A stretch of 29,428 nucleotides of DNA from an uncultured Christensenella sp. (GTDB lineage Bacteria > Bacillota > Clostridia > Christensenellales > Borkfalkiaceae), in assembly GCA_910585705.1 (NCBI GenBank), contig CAJUER010000008.1:1-29428 (forward strand), in the 5' to 3' direction. Position 1 is the first letter of the stretch. Each line of letters starts with the position of its first letter. Shown piece after piece: positions 7,658-15,900 of this stretch. A model generated the notes under the pieces. That model was not told the DNA's origin. It did not search any database and saw only the letters and a list, made by a program, of their open reading frames with translations. The position numbers and the translations under genes are program-made.

Positions 7658-8167
7658 TCAGATTTCTATTAGATAGCCTTTTTTTCGCAAAGCGCGTTCT
7701 ATTTCGTCAAGCGTCCTATCATCCTCCGCGCTGACCGTATGGTAATGGTAGCCGTCCGTAACGCTCATCAATGGTTTTGACGCGCCCGAAACGAGCGAGC
7801 GGTACAACTCCTCCACATGCAGTTTGTTATGTAAATCGAGCCTCGCTGAAATTCTGCCGTACACCCTGTGATTGACGAAAATATCCTCGATTCCGCCGCC
7901 GAGCGCGATAATAAGCTCGCCCTCGTCAACAAGCTGCTCGAAACTGTGGCGGCACTTAAAAACGCGCGTAACCTCCTGTCCGCCGCTGAGCAAGTATCCG
8001 CGATTTGTCGAAATCACGTCATACCCGTTTGCGCGGAGTATGGCTACATCCTGCACTATTACCTGACGGGAAACGTTGAACTTATCTTTAAGCACGTTTG
8101 CCGGAACGGGGTTGTCCGCATTGCCGAGAAAGCTCAAAATTTCCTGCCTGCGTTCCGCCGACTTCAT
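7658..8167 (-). CDS. niaR: NiaR-type transcriptional repressor of NAD biosynthesis (3H domain)
   Basis: The 169-residue protein has an N-terminal HTH_11 winged helix (about 1-60; NVSRQVIVQDVAILRANGY) and a C-terminal 3H domain (about 70-169). In this family (YrxA of Bacillus, TM1602 of Thermotoga) the 3H domain carries metal-binding histidines and responds to nicotinate. Candidate ligands visible here are His74, Glu82, His141 and His143 (HYHTVSAEDD). The ATG overlaps the nadC stop as ATGA, so it is the last gene of the nadB-nadC-niaR operon. It probably represses its own operon through the TTTACACC repeats at 10359-10379. Confidence 0.93.
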   Translation of the reverse strand: MKSAERRQEILSFLGNADNPVPANVLKDKFNVSRQVIVQDVAILRANGYDVISTNRGYLLSGGQEVTRVFKCRHSFEQLVDEGELIIALGGGIEDIFVNHRVYGRISARLDLHNKLHVEELYRSLVSGASKPLMSVTDGYHYHTVSAEDDRTLDEIERALRKKGYLIEI

Positions 8168-9027
8168 TTCCCGCTCACCGAGTGCAAATTTTTAAGCGAC
8201 AAATCGAGAATGGGCGCGGAATGGGTAAGCGCGCCGCTTGACACAAAGTCAACCCCCGTATCTATTATGTTCTTGATATTCTCGCGCGTGACGTTGCCGC
8301 TGCACTCTGTAACGGCCCTGCCGCCAATTAATCCGACTGCCTTCTTCATTTCCTCAGGCGACATATTGTCAAGCATAATTATATCCGCGCCGGCTTCCAC
8401 CGCCTCGCGGCACATTTCGAGGTTTTCCACCTCAACCTCTATTTTACGGACGAACGACGCATATTCCTTTGCACGGGCAACGGCTTGCTTCACGCCGCCC
8501 GCCGCGCCGATATGGTTGTCCTTTAAAAGTATTCCGTCCGAAAGGTTATAGCGGTGGTTGTTGCCCCCTCCCACCTTTACGGCGTACTTTTCGAAGAGGC
8601 GCATATTCGGAGTCGTCTTGCGCGTATCTAAAAGCTTGGTTTTACTGCCCTTCAAAAGCGACACGACCTCAGCGGTATAGGTTGCGATTCCGCTCATTCT
8701 CTGCAAAAAATTCAAAGCCGTGCGCTCGCCCGAAAGCAGTACGCGGATATCGCCCGTGATTTCCGCGACGAGCTGACCCTTTTTCACCCTGTCGCCGTCC
8801 TTTGCAAAAAACTCGAACCGCGTGGAAGCGTCGAGAATTTTGAACGTGCGCTCGAATACAGACAAGCCGCAGATTACGCCGTCCTGCTTGCAAATAAGCT
8901 GAACGCTGCCCAAAACATAGCCGTCTATCACCGCGTTAGTGGAAACGTCCTCGTTGAAAATATCCTCTTTAAGCGCAAGCTTAATAAGTTCGTCCGCGTT
9001 TATTGCGTCAGTTACGGGGTTTAACAT
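8164..9027 (-). CDS. nadC: Nicotinate-nucleotide pyrophosphorylase (carboxylating), quinolinate phosphoribosyltransferase
   Basis: The 287-residue enzyme converts quinolinate and PRPP to nicotinate mononucleotide, CO2 and PPi in de novo NAD synthesis. Family motifs are ERTALNFLQRMSGIAT near 100-115, DTRKTTPNMR, GGGNNHRYNLSDGILLKDNH, the EVEVENLE strand and IIMLDNM. Length and order match NadC. The open frame extends 82 codons further upstream, but that part is antiparallel overlap with nadB. The ATG at 9027 follows GAGGAGG at normal spacing and matches the usual N-terminus. It overlaps the 3' end of nadB by 20 bp and the niaR start by 4 bp, so the three genes form one tightly packed operon. 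Confidence 0.96.
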   Translation of the reverse strand: MLNPVTDAINADELIKLALKEDIFNEDVSTNAVIDGYVLGSVQLICKQDGVICGLSVFERTFKILDASTRFEFFAKDGDRVKKGQLVAEITGDIRVLLSGERTALNFLQRMSGIATYTAEVVSLLKGSKTKLLDTRKTTPNMRLFEKYAVKVGGGNNHRYNLSDGILLKDNHIGAAGGVKQAVARAKEYASFVRKIEVEVENLEMCREAVEAGADIIMLDNMSPEEMKKAVGLIGGRAVTECSGNVTRENIKNIIDTGVDFVSSGALTHSAPILDLSLKNLHSVSGK

Positions 9028-10321
9028 TTTCCGCCTCCTCAATAGCTTTAAGTAAAATATTTTTGTAATTTGAAAGTAATTTATCCGCGTCGGCGTATTC
9101 GCTTTCGTCAAGCGCTTGTGCCGCTTCTTCGAACCGCTCTTTGCTAACCTTTTTATAGCCGTCCGCAATATCCTCTGCGGCGCGTCTTGCAAACAGCAGG
9201 CTTTCGAGAAGCGAGTTGGAAGCCAGTCTGTTCGCACCGTGCACGCCGTTACAGCAGGTTTCGCCAACCGCATAAAGTCTGGGCATTGTAGTTCTGCCGT
9301 TCAGGTCGCTGCGCACTCCGCCCATAAAGTAGTGTTGCGCCGGCACAACGGGCACGCATTCTTTAAACACGTCGTACCCCTCCTCCGCGCACCGCTTGAT
9401 AATCGAAGGGAAGTGCGTTTTCAGTTCCTCTTCGGGAATGGGGCGCATATCCAGCCACACATAAGGCGTGCCGTCCTTTTTCATCTGTTTGTAGATTTCC
9501 GCAGTCACCACGTCGCGCGGCTGCAACTCGTCGGTGAAGCGGTTGAAATTTTTGTCCAGAAGCAACGCGCCCTCGCCGCGAACGGACTCGGAAATAAGAA
9601 AGCTCCTGCCCTCCTTCTTAGAGTAAAGCGTTGTCGGGTGAATCTGGATATAGTTGATATTGTCTACGGCGACGCCGTGTTTAAGACAGATTGCAACGCC
9701 GTCGCCCGTCAGAATACGATAATTTGTGCTTTTACGGAAAACGCCGCCTATGCCGCCAGTTGCAAGCACGGTGTAGTCGGAAAAAATTTTCACCGTTGCG
9801 CCCGTAGCTTTTTCAAGCGCGACAATACCCAAACAGCCCTCTTTCGAGGTTATAATATCGAGCATAACCGTTTCAGGCGCGATTTCCACGTTTTCGAGCG
9901 AGCGGACCTTTTGCATTAATTTGGAAGTAATTTCCCTGCCCGTACAATCCTTATGATAACAAATACGGTTTTCAGAATGTCCGCCCTCGCGCGTGAAAGC
10001 GAGCGAACCGTCCTTCTCTCTGGCAAATTCCACGCCGAGAGAAATCAGCCCGTCCGTGACCGATTGGGAATTTTTTATCATACACTCGACTGCGGCGGGA
10101 TTGTTTTCGCCGTGACCTGCGCGCATTGTGTCGCCGTAATAGCTTTCATAGTCGTCCGAATCCACCAGGCGGCATATACCGCCCTGCGCAAGATAACTGT
10201 CGCATTTCTCGGGCGTATCCTTACAGACTACAAGCACGCTTTTATCGGACGGAACGTGCAGGGCGCAATTAAGTCCGGCAACGCCCGCGCCCACTATCAA
10301 AACGTCGTATCTTTCTTTCAA
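9008..10321 (-). CDS. nadB: L-aspartate oxidase (TTG start)
   Basis: The 437-residue flavoenzyme oxidises L-aspartate to iminoaspartate, the first step of de novo NAD synthesis. It has the FAD-binding GAGVAG at 11-16, SYLAQGG, TREGGHS, HKDCTGREI, and the C-terminal GETCCNGVHGANRLASNSLLE block. It is shorter than the roughly 540-residue E. coli enzyme, with a reduced C-terminal helical domain, as in many Firmicutes and Thermotoga. The start is TTG at 10321: AGAAGG lies 5 nt before it and the protein then begins MKERYDVLIVGAG. A second in-frame TTG at 10357 lies inside the promoter and was rejected. It leads nadB-nadC-niaR. NadA (quinolinate synthase), its metabolic partner, is not encoded in the window. 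Confidence 0.93.
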   Translation of the reverse strand: MKERYDVLIVGAGVAGLNCALHVPSDKSVLVVCKDTPEKCDSYLAQGGICRLVDSDDYESYYGDTMRAGHGENNPAAVECMIKNSQSVTDGLISLGVEFAREKDGSLAFTREGGHSENRICYHKDCTGREITSKLMQKVRSLENVEIAPETVMLDIITSKEGCLGIVALEKATGATVKIFSDYTVLATGGIGGVFRKSTNYRILTGDGVAICLKHGVAVDNINYIQIHPTTLYSKKEGRSFLISESVRGEGALLLDKNFNRFTDELQPRDVVTAEIYKQMKKDGTPYVWLDMRPIPEEELKTHFPSIIKRCAEEGYDVFKECVPVVPAQHYFMGGVRSDLNGRTTMPRLYAVGETCCNGVHGANRLASNSLLESLLFARRAAEDIADGYKKVSKERFEEAAQALDESEYADADKLLSNYKNILLKAIEEAENVKPRN

Positions 10322-10356
10322 AATAACCTTCTTTTTTACTTCGTATATTATATTCA

Positions 10357-10385
10357 AGTTTACACCAAAACTTTACACCTGTCAA
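10357..10385 (-). promoter_or_regulatory. nad operon promoter overlapped by a probable NiaR operator
   Basis: On the minus strand TTGACA (10385-10380), a 17-bp spacer and TAAACT (10362-10357) form a near-consensus promoter. Within it two direct TTTACACC repeats (plus-strand reading, 10359-10366 and 10372-10379) are 13 bp apart, and the second continues to ACACCTGT, an ACA-NN-TGT element. A repressor bound here would cover both promoter boxes. Assignment to NiaR is inferred from the niaR gene in the same operon. Confidence 0.65.
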
Positions 10386-10546
10386 GGCATATGTAAAGAT
10401 TTTAAAAATTTAAAAGCCGCACAGAAAACTCATTATTTTAATTGCCGCAGTCTCAACTTTTTAAGCCCGATACGTCTTACAGGAAATATACGGGGCGGAT
10501 TTACTTTAAATACGATCCGATTATATGAAAACAACGTTAAAATCAG

Positions 10547-10576
10547 TTGAGTATGTACTTATATCTATGTTAAAAT
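10547..10576 (+). promoter_or_regulatory. Candidate promoter of the unknown membrane-protein gene
   Basis: TTGAGT (10547-10552), an 18-bp spacer and TAAAAT (10571-10576) precede the gene at 10605, which has AGGAG before its ATG. The rest of the 10386-10604 gap shows only AT-rich sequence and no gene. Confidence 0.5.
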
Positions 10577-10604
10577 AATTACATAATTTCAGGAGAAAAA
10601 AATA

Positions 10605-11615
10605 ATGTCTAATAAAATAAGCGCATTGCTATATGCCATATTTTTTTATGTGTTTGGTTTAGGATTTCTTGTAGGTATCATTATAAAGTATTTTCCTTAT
10701 TGGAAAGAAGGAATATTTGCGTTTACGAAAGGGTTTATTTTATTAATTATAATTATATGTATTTTTTTAGCGATAGCGATTTTTAACACAGTTAAATTTA
10801 TAATATTATTTAAAAACGAACGCGAAGATTATGCGCCGCACAAAGCAAAACAAAAAGAAAAACCGGCGTGGTTCCGTTCGAATAACAATAATTTCCGCAC
10901 CGAGTATTGGCTACGCAAAGAAGACCGAAGAGAGAAAAAACTGGCGCGCCTCAGAACTAAATACAATAAAGGAAACGTAACGGGAATAGATATAAAAGTT
11001 ACCGACAGCGGCGAATTCATTTTCATCGGAAAATTCGATATGGGCGAACTTGGCGTTATAGACGGCGAAAAAGTTAAAATAGGTTTCAAAACGGAGGAGC
11101 TTGTCCTGGAATTTGACAATGATCCCGAGCCGGAAGAAGCAAGGCAGAAAGTAATACAACTCATTTCCGACTATCAGAACAAATTATCGACGTACAGCCA
11201 CAACTTCAAAAACGTTATTCTGCTTACGATGCTCGACAACGCGCGACAAATTACCGACTGTGAATTCTGGTTATATTACAGAAAATGCGCGGACAAATAC
11301 AGTGACGAGCAATGTCACGAAATTTTCGATAACGTGACCGATAACGAAATCGATTTAGACGGTTTGACCGATAATTATTATAAAAACGGACTTATGACTA
11401 ATTTTGACGTGGACGTTGAAAAATTCGTCAGAGAAAAATTTGAATTCTTTGACTATGACAGGTTTTTGAAAGGTTTGGAATTCGAGCAAATCGATTTCAG
11501 CATAGATACCGTAAGCGTACAATTTTCCGACGAAAATTATAATTTGTTCTGCCGCAAAACAGAAGAATTCGACGAGAGTATGTCATCGCTTGCCTTAGCT
11601 AATTATTTTGATTAA
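10605..11615 (+). CDS. Unknown protein with two membrane helices and an acidic cytosolic domain
   Basis: I do not recognise this 336-residue protein. It has two N-terminal hydrophobic helices (about 8-30 and 40-68), a basic charged stretch (about 75-125, rich in Lys/Arg), then an acidic soluble region of about 210 residues with alternating beta-like (GIDIKVTDSGEFIFIG) and helical segments. The termini and the large domain are probably cytoplasmic. AGGAG precedes the ATG and a strong terminator follows, so it is a single-gene unit. The 5' half is visibly AT-richer than the flanking nad and add genes, which may mean foreign origin or simply the composition of membrane helices. No catalytic motif stands out. 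Confidence 0.8.
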   Translation: MSNKISALLYAIFFYVFGLGFLVGIIIKYFPYWKEGIFAFTKGFILLIIIICIFLAIAIFNTVKFIILFKNEREDYAPHKAKQKEKPAWFRSNNNNFRTEYWLRKEDRREKKLARLRTKYNKGNVTGIDIKVTDSGEFIFIGKFDMGELGVIDGEKVKIGFKTEELVLEFDNDPEPEEARQKVIQLISDYQNKLSTYSHNFKNVILLTMLDNARQITDCEFWLYYRKCADKYSDEQCHEIFDNVTDNEIDLDGLTDNYYKNGLMTNFDVDVEKFVREKFEFFDYDRFLKGLEFEQIDFSIDTVSVQFSDENYNLFCRKTEEFDESMSSLALANYFD

Positions 11616-11626
11616 ACCCAATACTA

Positions 11627-11666
11627 ACGGGGCGGCGCACAGTATTTTGTGCGCCGCCCCGTTTTT
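11627..11666 (+). terminator. Strong intrinsic terminator
   Basis: A 14-bp GC-rich stem (ACGGGGCGGCGCAC and its complement, loop about 8 nt) is followed by GTTTTTG. It ends the unknown membrane-protein gene 12 bp upstream. Confidence 0.9.
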
Positions 11667-11775
11667 GTTTATACTGCAATAAGAAAAATCGACAAAAGCG
11701 GGCTTTTTTCGGGGTGATTAAATTATACACAAAACAATAGTATAGACCGTAAGCAATTTTTCGAGGTGGAAATTT

Positions 11776-12288
11776 ATGAAACTTTCATTACTATACGGCA
11801 AACCCGTTAAAAGCACGACAGGCAGAAAGGGCTACGTTGTTTCCGTAAACGGCGGAAACGGAAAAATTCAATGCCTTATCTGCGCGGACGAAAACGAGAA
11901 CGAGTTCACCGTCGACGTCAGAAACATAATAAGCGTTAAAGCTACCGTGCTTTTCGAAGACAGGGAAAGCGATATAAAAAAGAGCCGCCCCGTAAGGCTG
12001 GGCAAGCCCGTATATGACTGCGAGGGAAACTTTCTCGGACACCTGTCCGACTTTACGGTGGAAAACGGACGCATTAACTGCGCGCACGTCGGCAAAAAGA
12101 AAATCTCCGCCGACGATATTGTCTGCGGAGATGCCGTTATAGTAAAGAGCAACGTGCGCATTTTAAAAAGCGACGTGGAAAAAGACGGCAAGATAATTAT
12201 AAAGCGCGGCACTCCCCTTACGCCCGAAGTGCTTGAAAAGGCTTGCGAACACGGGGAATACGTTCAGGCAAATCTCAAATCGATATAA
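11776..12288 (+). CDS. PRC-barrel-like protein, possibly two barrels
   Basis: A 170-residue soluble protein with no signal peptide or membrane helix. Two similar segments can be seen: GKPVKSTTGRKGYVVSVNGGNGKIQ near 9-33 and GKPVYDCEGNFLGHLSDF near 76-93. Both have the G-x-x-V-x(4)-G-x(2)-G pattern of PRC-barrel domains (RimM C-terminus, photosynthetic reaction centre H subunit, sporulation YlmC/YmxH). The tail (ILKSDVEKDGKIIIKRGTPLTPEVLEKACEHG) resembles a small ligand- or nucleic-acid-binding module. The function is unknown. A ribosome site (AGGTGG) precedes the ATG. Its TAA abuts the stop codon of the convergent gene with no gap. Confidence 0.75.
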   Translation: MKLSLLYGKPVKSTTGRKGYVVSVNGGNGKIQCLICADENENEFTVDVRNIISVKATVLFEDRESDIKKSRPVRLGKPVYDCEGNFLGHLSDFTVENGRINCAHVGKKKISADDIVCGDAVIVKSNVRILKSDVEKDGKIIIKRGTPLTPEVLEKACEHGEYVQANLKSI

Positions 12289-12909
12289 TCAGACGTTATA
12301 CTTTGCCATAAGTTTTAAAAGCGCGTTGAAGTTATCGTTTAAAATATCCGATTCCGACGGGGTGAGCGTACCCTTCATTTGAAGCACGGCAAGCGTGTTT
12401 TTGAGTTTTTCAAGCTCCTGCCTGTCGCCCTTGCCGAGATTTTTCTGCAAAAGTCTGTCCGTAACGGAAATTGCGTGTTCGAGCCTGACCGTGCTTTTTG
12501 CGGCAGGTATTTCCTGACGCACGTTGTTGGGTTGTGGGCGCGGCGGCTGTACGACGGGCATAGAAGACACCGCAACCTGACTTTGCACTATTTTGACCTG
12601 TTTGCTTTTCGATAAAAAGCACAGCACGCCGTAAGCGATATAACCTGCACACCAAAAAATTACCGCCGCCAGAACAGACTGGGCAAGGTCGTTATCCGTC
12701 AAAAAAGCGGTAAGCGTAAGCGCCGCATATGCGTTGACAAGACACAAAAAGGGGCGCTTTGACGCGCTGCGCATTTTGGGAACAAGCAGGGACAGAACGA
12801 GCACTGCGGCGAATATCGCGGCGAACGTGCCGAACACTATCCACATTAAAACGTCGAATTTTACAGAAGCTAAACCGTTGTAGATTTTATTGATATATTC
12901 GGTAAACAT
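12289..12909 (-). CDS. Unknown membrane protein with three N-terminal helices
   Basis: This 206-residue protein is unrecognised. It has three hydrophobic helices (about 19-43, 53-71 and 77-99), then a Gln/Pro-rich hinge (VVQPPRPQPNN) and a C-terminal domain that looks helical (about 135-206). The domain begins RLEHAISVTDRLLQKN and contains heptad-like leucines (KLKNTLAVLQMKG), so a coiled coil or protein interaction domain is likely. It lies downstream of addA in the same direction but is separated from it by a hairpin, and has no clear Shine-Dalgarno site. A TATAAT at 12925-12920 sits only 10 nt before the ATG, suggesting a very short leader. It converges with the PRC-barrel gene, stop codon to stop codon. 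Confidence 0.72.
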   Translation of the reverse strand: MFTEYINKIYNGLASVKFDVLMWIVFGTFAAIFAAVLVLSLLVPKMRSASKRPFLCLVNAYAALTLTAFLTDNDLAQSVLAAVIFWCAGYIAYGVLCFLSKSKQVKIVQSQVAVSSMPVVQPPRPQPNNVRQEIPAAKSTVRLEHAISVTDRLLQKNLGKGDRQELEKLKNTLAVLQMKGTLTPSESDILNDNFNALLKLMAKYNV

Positions 12910-12922
12910 AAGCGTATAAATT

Positions 12923-12955
12923 ATATCCGTCTTTTCACCGCGAAAAGACGGATAT
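12923..12955 (-). terminator. Hairpin after addA, terminator-like
   Basis: A perfect 13-bp stem (ATATCCGTCTTTT and its complement, 7-nt loop) starts 10 bp after the addA stop. On the minus strand no T-run follows, only AATTTATACG, so termination may be weak. The base of the stem overlaps a TATAAT that could serve the next gene. Confidence 0.45.
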
Positions 12956-12964
12956 TTTGTCGGA

Positions 12965-15900
12965 TTAAGGCAGATAAAGTACTATTTGCCGCCTAAGCTT
13001 TATGTTCACTATTACCGTGCGGATATTTTCGAGCTTTATTCCCAATATTACCGACACCGCTTTTTTATACAGCGAAAGCTGTTTGCAGTAGGTTTCTTTA
13101 AGCGCGGAGTCGTCCTTTTTGGAATATTTGTAATCTATCACCCACGCGCAGCCGCCGCGCACGGCAAGCAGGTCTATCGCGCCTTGAACTAGAACGTCGT
13201 CGTCCGCCCGAGTTTCAAGTATTTCGTTCGCGGGAAGGCGGCACAAAAACTCCTGCTCTTTGTAAAGCCGTGCGCCGTCCAGCTCGCCGAATACCGGCAT
13301 CGACAAAATTTCGCACAGCTCAGCAACGTTTAACAGCCTGTACTGCTCCTCCGTAATGCGGCGGCTTTTCAGCATAATTTCAAGCTGTTTTTCTATTTCG
13401 CTTTCATTCTTTTTCTTGAAATCGCACAGCTCCAAAAATGCATGGTACGCCGTGCCGCGCTCCGCGCCCGTTTCCGCATTTTCTTCGGGGAACAGCTCGT
13501 GCGTGCGGAATTTCGGTTCTTCCAAATCGCGCTTCAAAATAGCCGAAGCCGAACTTTTAACGGGCAGGTTTACGCTTTCCGCGTACGGGTATTCGCGCAT
13601 AAATCTTTCGGTTATAAGCGATTGAAGCTCCGCGTCGGGTTGGACGAGAACGGGACTTACTTTTCGCCCCGAGCCGAAGTCGGGTCGCGGCGGCATCTCC
13701 TCGTGAGGATACGCAGCTATGTCGAACAGCTTTGAATAGCTTTTCGCTTCCGCCGCCTCCGCCGCGTTGAAGGGTTTGATTTCCTGCGCCATAATATGCA
13801 GGCGGCACATCGCGCGGGTGCAGGCGACGTAGAACAAATTCAGCTCGTTTTTCAACTCCTCCCGTTCGGACAGGGCAAGTGACAGCCTTCTTAAAACGGT
13901 AGGACGGACGAGCATTTTTTCCGTATCGTGGCATTTTGGCGCAAACCCGAATTTTTCGTGGAGAGGCATTTCGCAATAGTCCCTGCCCTTGAAGGTCGCG
14001 CATACGTCCGCAATTATGACGACGGGGAATTCCAGCCCCTTGCTTGCGTGCATCGTCATAATTTTTATACTGTCTGAGGAGGACGCGCCCGAAGCGGAAA
14101 TATCATAACCGCCTGCCTTGACTTTTGCAAGGAACGAGGAAACGCTCAGCCCTTCCCCCTCCGCCGCAAGCCGTCTTATATTTTTCAGACGCGCGCCGCC
14201 GCCCGACGAGTAAACCGCTTCCAGTCCCGTCTCTTCGCAAATTTTATCTATCAGCTCGGCGGCGGTAAGAACCTGAGAAAAACTCCTCAGCTCCTCTGCT
14301 TTTAAGTAAAATTTTTTAAGCTTTTCGGAGAGCGCGTTGCCCAAACCGAGATAACTTTTGCAACAGTCGCGGAAAGCCTGTTTTTTATTGTTTTTGTATG
14401 CTATGCGAATTGCCGCAAGCTCGTCGCAGGTGAAACCGCCCATAGGCGATAAAAGCGCAGTTACGAGCGGAATATCCTGCGCGGAATTGTCAATGTATGA
14501 GAGAATATCGAGCATTTGCTTTACTTCGGGACGGGTGCAGATATTCAAATCCTGCGCGCCCGAAACGGAATAGCCTGCGTCGGTCAGCGCGCGGACGATA
14601 GCCGCAGTTTCCGCATTGCCGCGCTTGCGCGTGAGAATACATATATCGCCCGCCTGTGTGTCGACAAACTCGCCCGAGTTTAAATCGAAATGTTTTTCTT
14701 TCAGCTCGCGCTCGACGATTTCGAGAACGGCAAGCCCCTCGCGAGTATGCTTTGCCTCCCTCGCGCCCGCCTTTACGGAATAAACCTTTCCGCCGCACTT
14801 TTCTTCCTCATCCTTACCGAACACATGTATGCACGCCGAGCCGAAACCTTCGGGATAGCCGCCGCCTCTGCGCATTATACTGCCTGAGGAATAGTCGAAC
14901 CCGCACGACTGCGCCGTCATCACAGACGAAAAAAGTCCGTTCACAAAATCGAGAACGCCGTCGGACGAGCGGAAATTACTTGAAAGGCGCAACGCGCTTC
15001 CGCCGCCGCCTTCGAAAGAATTGTACTTTTCCGCAAAGAACAGCGAGCGGCTTCCGCGAAAACCGTAAATCGCCTGTTTGACGTCGCCGACGAGGAACAC
15101 GTTTTTACCCGACACGCGGGAAATTATTTCCTCCTGCACGGGGTTTACGTCCTGATACTCGTCCACAAAAACGTAATTAAAACGGCTGTTTATTTCCCCG
15201 CGCACTCGCCCGTCTTCGAGAAGGGAAAGGGTAAGATGCTCCAAATCGTTATAATCGAGTTTGTTTTCCTCACGCTTAATCAGGGTATATTCCGCGTCGA
15301 AATCCTTGAGCACAGCCGCAAAAGCCACCGCCGTCTTTCCGCTTTCCAAAAAGCGTTTTTTCTCTGTCGCCCCGTCGTCTATATCGCCGCGCAGTGCGGC
15401 ATAGCTTTTTAAAAGGGCTTCCTTGAACGTTTTAAACTTTTCGCCCGAAGGTCTGTCCGCCGCGCAGTCTACCGGCTTACGTGTAACCGTAAAAGGCGGC
15501 AAAGGCGCAAATATGTCCGGGTTGCCTGCCGCGTCGAGAGCGGAAAACATTTCCCCGAAAATTTTATCGTACACGGGTTTTTTAAGGTTTTCGAAAGAGG
15601 CGGCAAACTCCCGCACCGCCGACTTCATATTTTCGATTTTTTCTTCGAGGTGAGCCGAGTATTCTGCGCACACGCGGGCAAAGCCCTCGTCAGTGTACAA
15701 GCTTTCAACGCCGTTTAAATTATCGAGATAGCCTGCGTTTATCCTCAGCTTTTCGTAGCCTTCGAGGATAAGCGCGCGCAGTGCGCAGTCGCTCCGCTTC
15801 TTTCTGTAACACTTTAAAAGGTGCATAAAGTGCGGGTTGCTTTCCTTATAGTACCGCTCGAACATATTATCGAGCGCGCGGCTTTTAAATTCGCTTGCCG

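Noticed and set aside
7868..8551. A 227-codon plus-strand open frame over niaR and nadC
   Set aside because: It opposes two clearly conserved genes, has no ribosome site and no recognisable domain.
9028..9273. An 82-codon N-terminal extension of nadC
   Set aside because: It lies antisense-frame over the nadB 3' region, has a basic composition unlike NadC, and the ATG at 9027 has a good ribosome site and the family N-terminus.
9116..9919. A 267-codon plus-strand open frame over nadB
   Set aside because: Shadow of nadB; no domain.
10322..10357. Upstream TTG start for nadB
   Set aside because: It lies in the promoter and has no ribosome site; the TTG at 10321 has one.
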